Source: DASXHY01 sp035552155 (GTDB lineage: Bacteria > Verrucomicrobiota > Verrucomicrobiia > Limisphaerales > DASXHY01). From it: DNA of 64,000 nucleotides. Shown here one piece after another: positions 7,205 to 15,416 of the stretch. The stretch's first letter is position 1. Every line of letters begins with the position of its first letter. A program made the position numbers and the translations under genes. The notes under the pieces were generated by a model. The model made no database searches. It was given only the letters and a program-made list of their open reading frames with translations, and was not told where the DNA came from. The stretch is from assembly GCA_035552155.1 (NCBI GenBank), contig DASZLX010000031.1, positions 111,279 through 175,278 of the forward strand, written 5' to 3'.

Positions 7205-9673
7205 CTATTGCCTGGCGGCGCTTAACAACTCTTCGAGCTTCGCCAGACGCTCCTTCAATTCTTCGTTGTCGGCATCGCGGCGTTTCAATTCCGTTTCGAG
7301 CCTTTCTGTGCGCTCCTCCAATTTCTGATTCAACCCCTGAATCGCCGCCAGCGCCACGCCGCCTTCATCCACAGTGGCAATATGTTTTTCGTCCGTGCCC
7401 AGGCCGAACGCGGCCCGGAAATCCTGCGCCATCGGGCCGAGATGTTCGCTGGCCTTGTCCTCCTTGAAATTCCAGCGAGTGATCGGCAGCGCGGCGACCT
7501 TGTCCAGCACGTCGCGGGGGCTGACGTCGCTGAAGTTTTCCTTGATGTTGCGGTCGCTGGAAGGATTGAAACTGGTCGCATAGACGTTGCCGGTGTAATC
7601 GATCCTCATCCGCTCGGTCACGTTCCAAAAGCCCAACTCCGGTGTTGAGCCGGGGCTGACATCCATTTCCCAAAAGGGATACCCAGTTACGTTCATACGG
7701 AGACGCGTGTAATCGCTGGGTGTGTTCTGCGAGATATGCAACTCCGGCGAGCTGCTTGCCGAAGCGACGTGAAGCTGGCTGTCAGGCGCGTTGGTGCCGA
7801 TGCCAACGCCTCCGTCGGCATGGATTAGGAATTGGTTTCGTGCGGTTGAGGCAAAGTGCACCGATGTGTTGCCGTCGCTCCAAACGAAGGTATTGTCGTG
7901 GTTGGCCTCCGCGGTAACACCGGCTGCCAGGCTGCCCGAACCTGCCGCGGTATTTTCCGCGCCACCTGGCACCGTGGAATATACGCCAGCGGCGGTGTTG
8001 AGGGCGCCTCCGCCAACACTACAGGCATCAGCAGCGGAGTTTCCGTTTCCTCCACTCACGGTCGCCTCAATGCCGCTGGTGGAATTTCCAGTGCCTCCAC
8101 CGATCACGTCGTAACTGCCGTCGGCCTGATTTTGAATTCCGCCGCCGATGGTGGCAAACGTCGCTCCAACGCTGATCAGGTTGTTGGAGCCGCCGCCAAT
8201 GAAAGATCCGTTGGCGCCTGCTCCGATGGCATTAAAGTAACCACTACCGATGCCTGCACTTATGGCCGAGGTTCCGATCACGTTATTAAAACCACCGCTG
8301 ATGGCGGAGCCGGACGCATTGGGTAGGACCACGTTTTGGTAACCTCCAGCGACGACAGAGTATCCTGTGTTGGTCTGGATTTGGTTTTCAAAACCTCCGC
8401 CGATCAAGCCAAACCATGCGCCAGACTGAAGCAGGTTTCCTTCTCCACCAACAATGGCACCGCCATTAACGTTTGCTTGAATAAGGTTGAGGGCGCCTCC
8501 GCCAATGAATGAATACACTGAGGTGAGGAGGCTGTTATGAGATCCCCCGCCGATGAAACCATACTGCCCGGAGTTGGTGTTGTTTTCGCCGCCACCAATG
8601 AATGAAACGGGGCCGCTGGCAACGCTGGAGTTGCCGCCGGCGATTGCGGAATAATCCCCCGCAGCGAGATTGTATTGGCCGCCGCCCACCGCCGTCTCCA
8701 GGCCGCTGGCGGTATTGAAAGCGCCGCCGGCGACGGTCGTGGAATTGCTGGTGCTGTTGTTGAAAAAGCCGCCGCCGATCGTCGCCGCGCCGCCACTGCT
8801 GACATTCGCATGGCCGCCGCCGACGGTGGCATCCAGTCCGCTGCTGGTGTTGCCCAGGCCGCCGCCGACCGTCCCAAAATCTCCGGACACGATATTCGTT
8901 GAAATCTCGTTGAAATAGTTGGCCCCGCCGCCGCCGCCGATGGTGGCGCCATAGACGCCATTTGAAATCAGGTTGACGGGCGATCCGCCCAGCACATTGA
9001 CGATGTTTGAGTGGGATGTGTCGTTCACCGTCGGTTCCAAATGAAACGCGCGCAGATTGTTGACGCGCAGGTTCAATGATTGGTTGTCCACCGTGCCGAG
9101 AAAGTTGGTGGCGGCACTCGTGCCGGAATTACCGGCCGCTTTCCAGAAATTGGAACTGCCCAGGCCATTGAGAGTGGCGGCGTTTACATTCGCCACGTTC
9201 GCCCCGTTGCCGCTGAAGCTGCCGGAAAAACTGTTGTTGGCATTATTCAACGTCACCGCGTTGCCATAGGCGCCCGCAGCGAGGCCACCGGAAACCACGC
9301 TGGCCGCGGTGATCGCGTAGGGCGTGGGTGTGAGCATTTGGCGCGGATTCAATGTGACAAAACTTGCGCCGCCATTCGTTCGCACGCCAATCTCCAGCCA
9401 GCGATCCGCTCCGGGAAACTGGTTGCCAAAATCAAGCGAGACGATAAACAGTCCATTGCTCACGGGGGTGGCGGTGTTGGTAAGAATGGGTCCTTGCGAA
9501 CTGCCGCCTATATTTCCGGCATAGACCCCGAAACGCAGGTCGTAGCTGCCATTGGCCGGATTGCTCCCATCCAGGAGTTGGCCTTGATAAGTGAAAGCCG
9601 TGCCTTGGGCACGAAGATTCACGTTGAAGTTGAGCACCATGGCCGGCAGGAGAAGCAACGCATATTTTTTCAT
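7205..9673 (-). CDS. Secreted beta-roll adhesin-like protein with S74 intramolecular chaperone
   Basis: 822 aa. A signal peptide (1-22) is followed by a beta-rich collar, then a long region (about 230-600) of repeated units of roughly 14-30 residues with the pattern GGGxxNxxSG, like the head of YadA-type trimeric adhesins (left-handed parallel beta-roll). The C-terminus carries a peptidase S74 domain: SDRNIKEN holds the Ser and Lys (five apart) of the self-cleavage dyad, followed by LGPMAQDF and AAIQGLNQKL, then a terminal coiled coil (about 790-822). Known S74 domains, as in endosialidase tail spikes, drive trimerisation and then release themselves. Likely a trimeric surface or extracellular fibre. 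It is alone in its transcription unit and is bracketed by a 75-bp direct repeat. Confidence 0.88.
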   Translation of the reverse strand: MKKYALLLLPAMVLNFNVNLRAQGTAFTYQGQLLDGSNPANGSYDLRFGVYAGNIGGSSQGPILTNTATPVSNGLFIVSLDFGNQFPGADRWLEIGVRTNGGASFVTLNPRQMLTPTPYAITAASVVSGGLAAGAYGNAVTLNNANNSFSGSFSGNGANVANVNAATLNGLGSSNFWKAAGNSGTSAATNFLGTVDNQSLNLRVNNLRAFHLEPTVNDTSHSNIVNVLGGSPVNLISNGVYGATIGGGGGANYFNEISTNIVSGDFGTVGGGLGNTSSGLDATVGGGHANVSSGGAATIGGGFFNNSTSNSTTVAGGAFNTASGLETAVGGGQYNLAAGDYSAIAGGNSSVASGPVSFIGGGENNTNSGQYGFIGGGSHNSLLTSVYSFIGGGALNLIQANVNGGAIVGGEGNLLQSGAWFGLIGGGFENQIQTNTGYSVVAGGYQNVVLPNASGSAISGGFNNVIGTSAISAGIGSGYFNAIGAGANGSFIGGGSNNLISVGATFATIGGGIQNQADGSYDVIGGGTGNSTSGIEATVSGGNGNSAADACSVGGGALNTAAGVYSTVPGGAENTAAGSGSLAAGVTAEANHDNTFVWSDGNTSVHFASTARNQFLIHADGGVGIGTNAPDSQLHVASASSSPELHISQNTPSDYTRLRMNVTGYPFWEMDVSPGSTPELGFWNVTERMRIDYTGNVYATSFNPSSDRNIKENFSDVSPRDVLDKVAALPITRWNFKEDKASEHLGPMAQDFRAAFGLGTDEKHIATVDEGGVALAAIQGLNQKLEERTERLETELKRRDADNEELKERLAKLEELLSAARQ

Positions 9674-9983
9674 AGGCTTGAATAAATATTGTTAATTGCG
9701 AACTTCGAATCCTTGCATAAGCTTCGCTAAAGTCGAGAATAAATCGCAGTTAAAGCACAAAATAGTCCCCACAGTGCTACGCTTTGTAAGAGTTGATTCA
9801 TGCTTATTCTCCGGACGCTCTATCTCATCATTGGTAAATTCGTATTTTTCCTGAACCGTGCCGTTAAATGGTGTGAAGGAGCGCAGTGAGCTCGTATCGC
9901 GTTGGGGCCTTCAAGGAGTCATCAGCGTGGTAATTCTGCCTCGACACGGTGTATTCGCGCATCTAATAATTGATTTTTACCCC
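9674..9983. other. Intergenic region, no gene recognised
   Basis: About 310 bp upstream of the S74-domain gene. AT content is higher than in flanking genes, as expected for a promoter region. I see no tRNA, clear hairpin or convincing ORF before the direct-repeat copy at 9984. Confidence 0.6.
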
Positions 9984-10058
9984 GAAAGATTTCCATTTAA
10001 ACGCCGTATTACTCCAAGAGACCTATAGACCAACGAGGGACAACAACAACCTTATGAT
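9984..10058 (+). repeat. Direct repeat, copy 2 (right of S74 gene)
   Basis: Second copy of the repeat at 7112-7185, same orientation, 2.8 kb away. It runs into the small ORF beginning at 10054, so the repeat may carry that ORF's start region. Confidence 0.85.
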
Positions 10059-10263
10059 AAACGGTACTTTGGGGCAAACCCCTGTGGTAGCTCCTGCTCC
10101 GGCAGGATGCGAATATCCTTATGGCGAAGGCATTCGGTTTGACGAGGATGCCTGGACGCCGGAGGAAGAGGAAATGGAAGTCATCAAACGCAAAATTCTG
10201 GAAAAGCTGCTGGTGCGGCTGGCGCCGGGAAGCGCCGCGCGAACGTCCCGGACTGCCTGCTAG
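10054..10263 (+). CDS. Possible small acidic protein
   Basis: 69 aa from ATG 10054 (MINGTLGQTP...); the frame is open back to a TTG at 9970 through the direct repeat. After a short Pro-rich start the middle is strongly acidic (DEDAWTPEEEEMEVIKRK) and could form an amphipathic helix. No homologue recognised. Its start lies in the direct repeat, and it ends 30 nt before the convergent Gre-like gene. It could be a genuine small gene or chance reading; the compositional bias makes it worth keeping at low confidence. Confidence 0.35.
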   Translation: MINGTLGQTPVVAPAPAGCEYPYGEGIRFDEDAWTPEEEEMEVIKRKILEKLLVRLAPGSAARTSRTAC

Positions 10264-10292
10264 CTTCGGCGAAACAACAGCCGGGCGCGCCG

Positions 10293-10772
10293 TCACCACA
10301 CCTTGAGGATGTGATATTTCAGGATGGGTGCGCCCGGCTTGGCCGACCAACGCTGGCCCGCCTTTTTTCCGATCAGGTTCTGGCCCATCGGAGATTGGGG
10401 CGTGACGACTACAATTTCCTCGCCGTCAAATTGGACCTCCAACCCGCCGCTTTTGGGTCCGATGAAATACAGGGCAGGGGAGCCGTCGGCGTCGAGTTTT
10501 ACCACCGCCGTTAAATCGATTAATTCGCTCGGGCCGAAATCCCGCAGCGGCAACGATTGGTAAAGCTTGATGGCATCGAGGATTTCCCGGGCCTGGCGGG
10601 CCTGGCCGCCGGCGAGGTAGGCCGCTTCGAGGCCGCGTGTGTCGTATTTGCTTTCCGCCCGGCTGCTTTCGTGAGTCGCCTCGACGTGAGACGCTCGCGC
10701 TGCCCTTTCAAGAACGGCGAGGTTCTCGTTCAGGCGCGCCACAATTTGTTTTAACAACAAAGTTTTATTCAT
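10293..10772 (-). CDS. GreA/GreB-family transcription elongation factor-like protein
   Basis: 159 aa. The N-terminal half is helical, with the KYDTRGLEAAYLAGGQA motif typical of Gre-like proteins whose coiled coil carries an acidic tip. The C-terminal half is the FKBP-like Gre domain with SPMGQNLIGKKAGQ. True GreA/GreB insert the coiled coil into the RNA polymerase secondary channel to stimulate cleavage of backtracked RNA. This member is the shorter variant annotated as GreA/GreB-family in many Proteobacteria and Verrucomicrobia and may act on RNA polymerase differently. The SUI1-like gene lies 27 nt upstream on the same strand, so both information-processing factors probably share a transcript. 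Confidence 0.82.
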   Translation of the reverse strand: MNKTLLLKQIVARLNENLAVLERAARASHVEATHESSRAESKYDTRGLEAAYLAGGQARQAREILDAIKLYQSLPLRDFGPSELIDLTAVVKLDADGSPALYFIGPKSGGLEVQFDGEEIVVVTPQSPMGQNLIGKKAGQRWSAKPGAPILKYHILKVW

Positions 10773-10799
10773 GGGACGAGGATGACTTTTGGGACGGGT

Positions 10800-11171
10800 T
10801 CAACCTCCGGCGAAAACGGGCTGAAAGCCGGCGGCAATGAGAATGCGCGCGGCTTCATCGCGTTTGTCGCCTTGAATTTCAATCCGCCCGTCCTTCACGG
10901 TGCCGCCGGTTCCGCAGGCTTTCTGGATTTGTTTCGCGAGTTTTTCTTTTTCCGGCAAACCGATCCCAACGAAATTGGCGATGACCGTCACCGTCTTGCC
11001 GCCGCGATGCGCCGTTTGGCGGAGGATATCGACCCGGCCGCGTTTTTTCTTCGGCGCCGGCGCGGACTGGGTCGGGGAAGTTGCGGGCAGGCCTGCGCTG
11101 CTCAAATTGGAGAAAGGTGTTTGGGCCCAAGGCTGGTTGTCACCGCTCGGAACAGGTTTTTTTCCGCTCAT
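10800..11171 (-). CDS. yciH: SUI1/eIF1-family translation factor (YciH-like)
   Basis: 123 aa. An N-terminal low-complexity tail (about 1-45, Pro/Ser/Ala, then KKKRGRV) precedes the SUI1 fold: LRQTAHRGGKTVTVIANF, then KQIQKACGTGGTVKDGRIEIQG in two parts, and a C-terminal GFQPVFAGG. The CGTGGTVKDG turn is diagnostic of YciH/eIF1 proteins. Bacterial YciH is thought to influence start-codon discrimination or initiation under stress; the role here is inferred from family. It is transcribed toward the Gre-like gene. Confidence 0.92.
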   Translation of the reverse strand: MSGKKPVPSGDNQPWAQTPFSNLSSAGLPATSPTQSAPAPKKKRGRVDILRQTAHRGGKTVTVIANFVGIGLPEKEKLAKQIQKACGTGGTVKDGRIEIQGDKRDEAARILIAAGFQPVFAGG

Positions 11172-11245
11172 GACACAGTTTATTTGCCCGGGGCGCCGCG
11201 CGCATCAAGAAACTTTGGAGTGTATTTTGGTGGGGGCCGGCGCGC

Positions 11246-11360
11246 TTGCGCCGTCCGCGCCGCGTTCAACGGCGCAACGTGGGGCATGATTCGCGCCATC
11301 GGCTCGCGGATTCCGCCCGCTGATACGCGGGCGGAGACACCGCAGCGCGGTGTCCCTACC
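11246..11360 (+). repeat. Dispersed palindromic repeat, copy R1
   Basis: About 115 bp shared with R2 (17561-17687) and R3 (23214-23316). It contains two hairpins in series: GCCCGC/GCGGGC around a 6-nt loop, then GACACCGC-AGC-GCGGTGTC, ending CCCTACC. A third pairing (cgccgcgtt/aacggcg) lies at its 5' end. It sits in the 530-bp gap between the SUI1 gene and the DUF455 gene. Confidence 0.82.
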
Positions 11361-11430
11361 AATTTATGGCGTCCGCTCCAGGGCGGACGCATCTTAATTT
11401 TTTAGCACGATGTTTCGTTGGACATTTGGT

Positions 11431-11648
11431 TTGACATGAGAATCATCACAATTAAATGCGCCTACCCATTTGCCCCTATTTCAAATGGGTAGGCGATACT
11501 TTTTGAGCTGCAGTATCTTGAGCGCTTGTCACAGTTTTTGCATGTGCTATTTCCGCGGCTTTGGCAAGTAAGCCAAGGGATCATGTAAGCCACTGGATTA
11601 ATTGTTAAATTAATAATCTCAGAGGAGTTTTTGGGAAACAAATGCGTC
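11431..11648 (+). ncRNA. Candidate structured leader RNA with promoter, copy A
   Basis: Begins with a promoter-like TTGACA, 16 nt, TAAATG, then a perfect 14-bp hairpin (11459-11472 with 11482-11495; CGCCTACCCATTTG arm). Similarity to copies B and C continues for about 150 nt (a block around CACAGTTTTTG and a 3' block ending ATGCGTC at 11642-11648). The downstream gene starts 62 nt after that ATG. The orientation matches the gene. No protein-coding signature is seen over the element. Confidence 0.7.
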
Positions 11649-11703
11649 CGCGCCGTCGCCACTGGCCACATTGCTTTTCAATTGGTAAATTATTTCACAG
11701 GCA

Positions 11704-13854
11704 ATGGAACTTCGTGATTTTGCGGAACGGGTCTTGTTCGCGACGACGCTGGAGGAAAAGCTCCAGTCGGTGGCGGTCGTTACCGATGAGCACCCCGGCC
11801 CAGCATTAATCGCGCCCCACGCCCCGGGCCGGCCCGCCGGGTTGCGCTTCAAGGCGCAAGGCTCCGGCAAAGCGGACTTCCCCGGCGTGCAGCACCTGGA
11901 ACGAGAGCAGGAACGCGGTCGCCTGCTGCACTTCTTTGCCAATCATGAGCTGCTCGCGACCGAATTGATGGCGCTCGCGCTGTTGCGTTTCCCCGACGCG
12001 CCGGCCGCCTTTCGCCGCGGCATTTGGGAGACGCTCAAGGACGAGCAGATGCACACCCGTCTTTACGTGCAGCGGATGCGCCAATGCGGCATCGAATTCG
12101 GCGAACTCCCTGTGAGCGGTTATTTTTGGCGCTCGGTCGCGCCCATGGAAAGTCCGCTGGATTATGTCACCCGGCTGAGCCTGACGTTCGAGCAGGCGAA
12201 CTTGGATTTTTGCCGCCACTTTGCGGGAATTTTTCAGACTGCGGGCGACGCCGACACGGCCAAATTGCTCGAGCGTGTTTACCGCGATGAAATCGGCCAC
12301 GTCGCTTATGGTTTGAAATGGTTTCGCCGCTGGAAAAATCCCGGCGAGAGCGATTGGGACGCCTTTTGCCGACAATTGAAATTTCCCCTCTCGCCGCAGC
12401 GGGCCAAGGGGCTTGCGTTAAACGTCGAAGGCCGTCGTGCCGCCGGACTCGATGCGGCGTTCGTCGCCGAATTGAACATCTATTCGCACTCCAAAGGCCG
12501 CACTCCAAATGTCCTGGTGTTCAATCCTCTCGCCGAAGGGCGCATCGCTCACGGCCGGAGTTTTACTCCCGTGAAGCATCAGGCGGCGCTCGTCCGCGAC
12601 CTGGCCAACCTGCCGCAATTTCTCTGCGGAGCGGATGACGTCGTGCTGGTGCCGAAACGGCCGTCGGTGGAATTCCTGAGCGCGGTGAAGCAGGCCGGTT
12701 TTCCATTGCCGGAATTTGTGGAGCTGAAAAACGGAGGCATTGATCCGGCTGGAAATCTCAGCCGGCGGAAGCTGGGCCGTTTGCGTCCCTGGGCGTGGGG
12801 GCCGGATAGTTTGGAACTGTTTCAACCGATCTTCGACCAGGTGAGCGGCGAAGCCCGCACCTCCGGCCAGCATTTTAACGAACGCATCGCCCGCCTGTAT
12901 TCCAAAGCATGGAGTGCCGGCTTTCTGAAAAAAGTTTTGACGCACGGCTTCGCTGCGTCGTCCGCCGCCCAACCGTGGCTTTGCTCGGGGCAGGAGGTGG
13001 GCGTGGCGGTGAACACCGTGGATGCCGCGCTGGAGGCCATTGCCGCGATTCGTTCACGCGGACATCATCGGATTGTGGCCAAAGAAGCCCTCGGCCTGGC
13101 GGGCCGCAATGCGATTCGATTGTGGGAGCCGGAGGTGTCGGCGGCACAACGCCAATGGCTGGCGAGCGCCGTGCAGAATAGCCGACAATTGGTCATCGAA
13201 CCCTGGCTGGAACGCGAGCTGGATTTCTCGGTTCAATTGGAAATGGGACCGCGCGATTTGAAGCTCTGCGGCTACACAGGTTTGATAAATGATTCCCGGG
13301 GGCAGTTCCAGGCGAATTGGGCGGCGGCCAATTACGATCGCCGCGTTCCTGCCGGCGTGGCCGCGTTGTTCCGCGAGTCGGGCATGGCGGGCGGCCTGCA
13401 ACGGCTCTACGGCGACATTTTTTCATTGCTCGAAAAGGAACTTCGGGAGGCCGGCTTTGTGGGGCCCATCGGCATTGACGCCTTCGTTTATCGCACGGCG
13501 GAAGGGGGTTGCCGGCTCAAGCCCGTTGTGGAAATCAACCCGCGCTACACCATGGGCCGCCTGACTTTGGAGTTGATGAAGCAGACCTGCCCGGGGAGTG
13601 GCGGCCTGTTTCGGCTCGTCAGCCGGGCGCAGGCGCGGGTGGAGGGCTTTGCTGATTTTCTCGTCTACGCACAAGCTTTAAACGAGCGCTTTCCGCTGCG
13701 CTTCGAAGGCGATCCGACGCCCAGGATCCGGGAAGGCGCGCTCTGCCTGAACGATCCCGCGGAAGCAGAAGTGTGTCTGGCGATTTTTCAGGTCAATCGC
13801 AATTCGGCAAACCTGGGTGAAGTCTCGGGCGAAAGCGGCTTGAATAAGTTATAG
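11704..13854 (+). CDS. DUF455 ferritin-like domain fused to an ATP-grasp domain
   Basis: 716 aa. The N-terminal part (about 70-260) is the ferritin-like DUF455 fold with carboxylate and ExxH ligands for a dinuclear metal site: E82 and E87 in HELLATELM, E114/H117 in KDEQMHTR, E196/H199 in DEIGHVAYG. From about residue 400 to the end it has ATP-grasp features: D592 in GIDAF and E610-N612 in VVEINPRYTMGR, the usual magnesium-binding end of the fold. A one-chain oxygenase/ferritin plus ligase suggests two successive steps on one peptide-like substrate. Its promoter region carries leader element copy A, and it is monocistronic, facing a convergent SGNH gene. Substrate unknown. Confidence 0.85.
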   Translation: MELRDFAERVLFATTLEEKLQSVAVVTDEHPGPALIAPHAPGRPAGLRFKAQGSGKADFPGVQHLEREQERGRLLHFFANHELLATELMALALLRFPDAPAAFRRGIWETLKDEQMHTRLYVQRMRQCGIEFGELPVSGYFWRSVAPMESPLDYVTRLSLTFEQANLDFCRHFAGIFQTAGDADTAKLLERVYRDEIGHVAYGLKWFRRWKNPGESDWDAFCRQLKFPLSPQRAKGLALNVEGRRAAGLDAAFVAELNIYSHSKGRTPNVLVFNPLAEGRIAHGRSFTPVKHQAALVRDLANLPQFLCGADDVVLVPKRPSVEFLSAVKQAGFPLPEFVELKNGGIDPAGNLSRRKLGRLRPWAWGPDSLELFQPIFDQVSGEARTSGQHFNERIARLYSKAWSAGFLKKVLTHGFAASSAAQPWLCSGQEVGVAVNTVDAALEAIAAIRSRGHHRIVAKEALGLAGRNAIRLWEPEVSAAQRQWLASAVQNSRQLVIEPWLERELDFSVQLEMGPRDLKLCGYTGLINDSRGQFQANWAAANYDRRVPAGVAALFRESGMAGGLQRLYGDIFSLLEKELREAGFVGPIGIDAFVYRTAEGGCRLKPVVEINPRYTMGRLTLELMKQTCPGSGGLFRLVSRAQARVEGFADFLVYAQALNERFPLRFEGDPTPRIREGALCLNDPAEAEVCLAIFQVNRNSANLGEVSGESGLNKL

Positions 13855-13867
13855 TCGTGAGCCGGTG

Positions 13868-13955
13868 GGGCGCGTCGCTCCGCGCGCGCCGCCACCTCAA
13901 AAGAAAAAGACGTTCACTTCTGTACCGAGCACGGCGCGCGCGGAGCGACGCGCCC
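13868..13955. repeat. 24-bp perfect inverted repeat between convergent genes
   Basis: The arm at 13868-13891 is the exact reverse complement of 13932-13955 (24 of 24 bases, arm beginning GGGCGCGTCGCTCC), with a 40-nt A-rich spacer. It sits between two convergent stops (13854 and 13975). It could serve as a bidirectional terminator, but the length and perfection suggest a mobile palindromic repeat; the CCCTACC end resembles the R-family ends. Confidence 0.85.
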
Positions 13956-13974
13956 TACCGCCCCTGGATGGAAT

Positions 13975-15324
13975 TTATTTCTCCACGATGCGAATGACAT
14001 GAGTCACCGGCACGAAAGCCGCGTGAACGGCGGTAACCAAAGGCTCGCGGTCCTGTTCGGCGTGGCCGACCACCTTATCAGTATGCTCGGTTAGAGATTC
14101 ACTGCCGTGGTGGTGGAAAATGTCCTTAATCTCCTTCGTTTCGTAAGCCTGCTTGGCAGCAACCGCGGCATCCACTTTGGCAAACGCGGCGGTGAAAGGA
14201 TTGGCGGGAAATTCCGCGGCGAGATTGATTCCGTGTGTGAGTTGATCGCCGGTGAAAGTTTTCGTCTCGTCGCCCCAGGTGACTTGATATTCTTTCGCGC
14301 CGGCATTTTTGACGACCAGCATCAGCCGGTTCAGGTCCTCGTTGAACGGAACGAAAGTCTCTCCGGAGCGGATGCTGTTTTCAGAATTCGTTGCGTCTTG
14401 GCCGCACGTGGGATAGTTTGCCTGGCTCTCCGCTTCGCAGGGGCAGAAGGGATAGCGGGAGCTTTCGATTTCAAATTCGCCGTCCTTCGCTGAAATCACT
14501 TTGTGGCCCGCTGACACCTTCGCCTTGTTGCGTTTCAAATCGATGGTGAAAGTCCCGATGTCGCCATCGAGTCCCATGGCTTTCAAATAAGCGTAGGCCA
14601 TTATCGTGTGGCCGGCCCAGCTCGGATGCACCCCGTCTTTACCGCATATGCTGTAGTTGGGATCATACTTTTGCCGGGCGGTATAATCGGCGGTGAACAT
14701 CGGCCAAAACACATCGGCAAAGCGGACATTTTCCTCCTGCGCCAGTTGCTCATCGAGGTTGCGCAAATTGCAAAGATTCAAATCCAATTGTTCCAGGGTG
14801 GCGCCGTTATTTACAGCCCACGGCGGCATCTTGCTGATGCATCCCGGCGAGCCCAGGATAAGCCGCACGTGGTGCGCCTTAAAAGACTCGACGATTCTCT
14901 GGGAATTCTCCTGGTAAGTCCTGCCAATGTGGTCCGAGTAAACGTGATATTCGCAATCGTTCATGCCGTAGCACGTGGTGGCGATGGTGGGATCAAAGCG
15001 CAGGCAATCATTAGTCATGCGCCCCAAAAATCCCGATGCCCACTCGCCGCTCCAGCCGTATTGGCGGACGGATACTTTCAACTGCGGCACGCACATCGTC
15101 AGGTAATCCTCCATAATGCGCGAATACATCTTTTGCTCCGTGATGGAATCGCCGCAAATGGCGAGGCGGTCGCCTTTCTTCAAGAGCAGGCCGTGAATGG
15201 CGAGGGCTTTCACGGGCTGGAATTTTTCGAAATGGGCATCGTCGGGTTTCGATTCCAGGGAAGGCGCGGCCAGGAGCGAAATGTTGGTCAGTGCCAGGAT
15301 TGGGATAATGAATTTCAAGCGCAT
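13975..15324 (-). CDS. Secreted SGNH/GDSL hydrolase
   Basis: 449 aa with a signal peptide (about 1-19). Block I is ICGDSITEQ (nucleophile Ser), the GMND block III motif is in TTCYGMNDCEY, and the catalytic Asp-His pair is in GKDGVHPSWAGH. The fold therefore spans about residues 50-260; the C-terminal 190 residues form an extra beta-rich region I cannot assign. Members remove acetyl or other ester groups from polysaccharides or lipids; with a GH27 galactosidase 90 nt upstream on the same strand, carbohydrate de-esterification is plausible. It acts outside the cytoplasm. Confidence 0.9.
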   Translation of the reverse strand: MRLKFIIPILALTNISLLAAPSLESKPDDAHFEKFQPVKALAIHGLLLKKGDRLAICGDSITEQKMYSRIMEDYLTMCVPQLKVSVRQYGWSGEWASGFLGRMTNDCLRFDPTIATTCYGMNDCEYHVYSDHIGRTYQENSQRIVESFKAHHVRLILGSPGCISKMPPWAVNNGATLEQLDLNLCNLRNLDEQLAQEENVRFADVFWPMFTADYTARQKYDPNYSICGKDGVHPSWAGHTIMAYAYLKAMGLDGDIGTFTIDLKRNKAKVSAGHKVISAKDGEFEIESSRYPFCPCEAESQANYPTCGQDATNSENSIRSGETFVPFNEDLNRLMLVVKNAGAKEYQVTWGDETKTFTGDQLTHGINLAAEFPANPFTAAFAKVDAAVAAKQAYETKEIKDIFHHHGSESLTEHTDKVVGHAEQDREPLVTAVHAAFVPVTHVIRIVEK

Positions 15325-15416
15325 GGTGTTCGGATTATTTCAAAAGTGCCGGCGGTTGCACAGACTGAATTTTTAGCCGCAGAACAGGCAAGATGCCTGT
15401 CCTACGCGCCGTTGTT

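Noticed and set aside
6767..7225. 152-aa frame reading through direct repeat copy 1
   Set aside because: It overlaps the end of the 6208 gene in another frame and has no features apart from the repeat peptide; kept only as part of the repeat finding.
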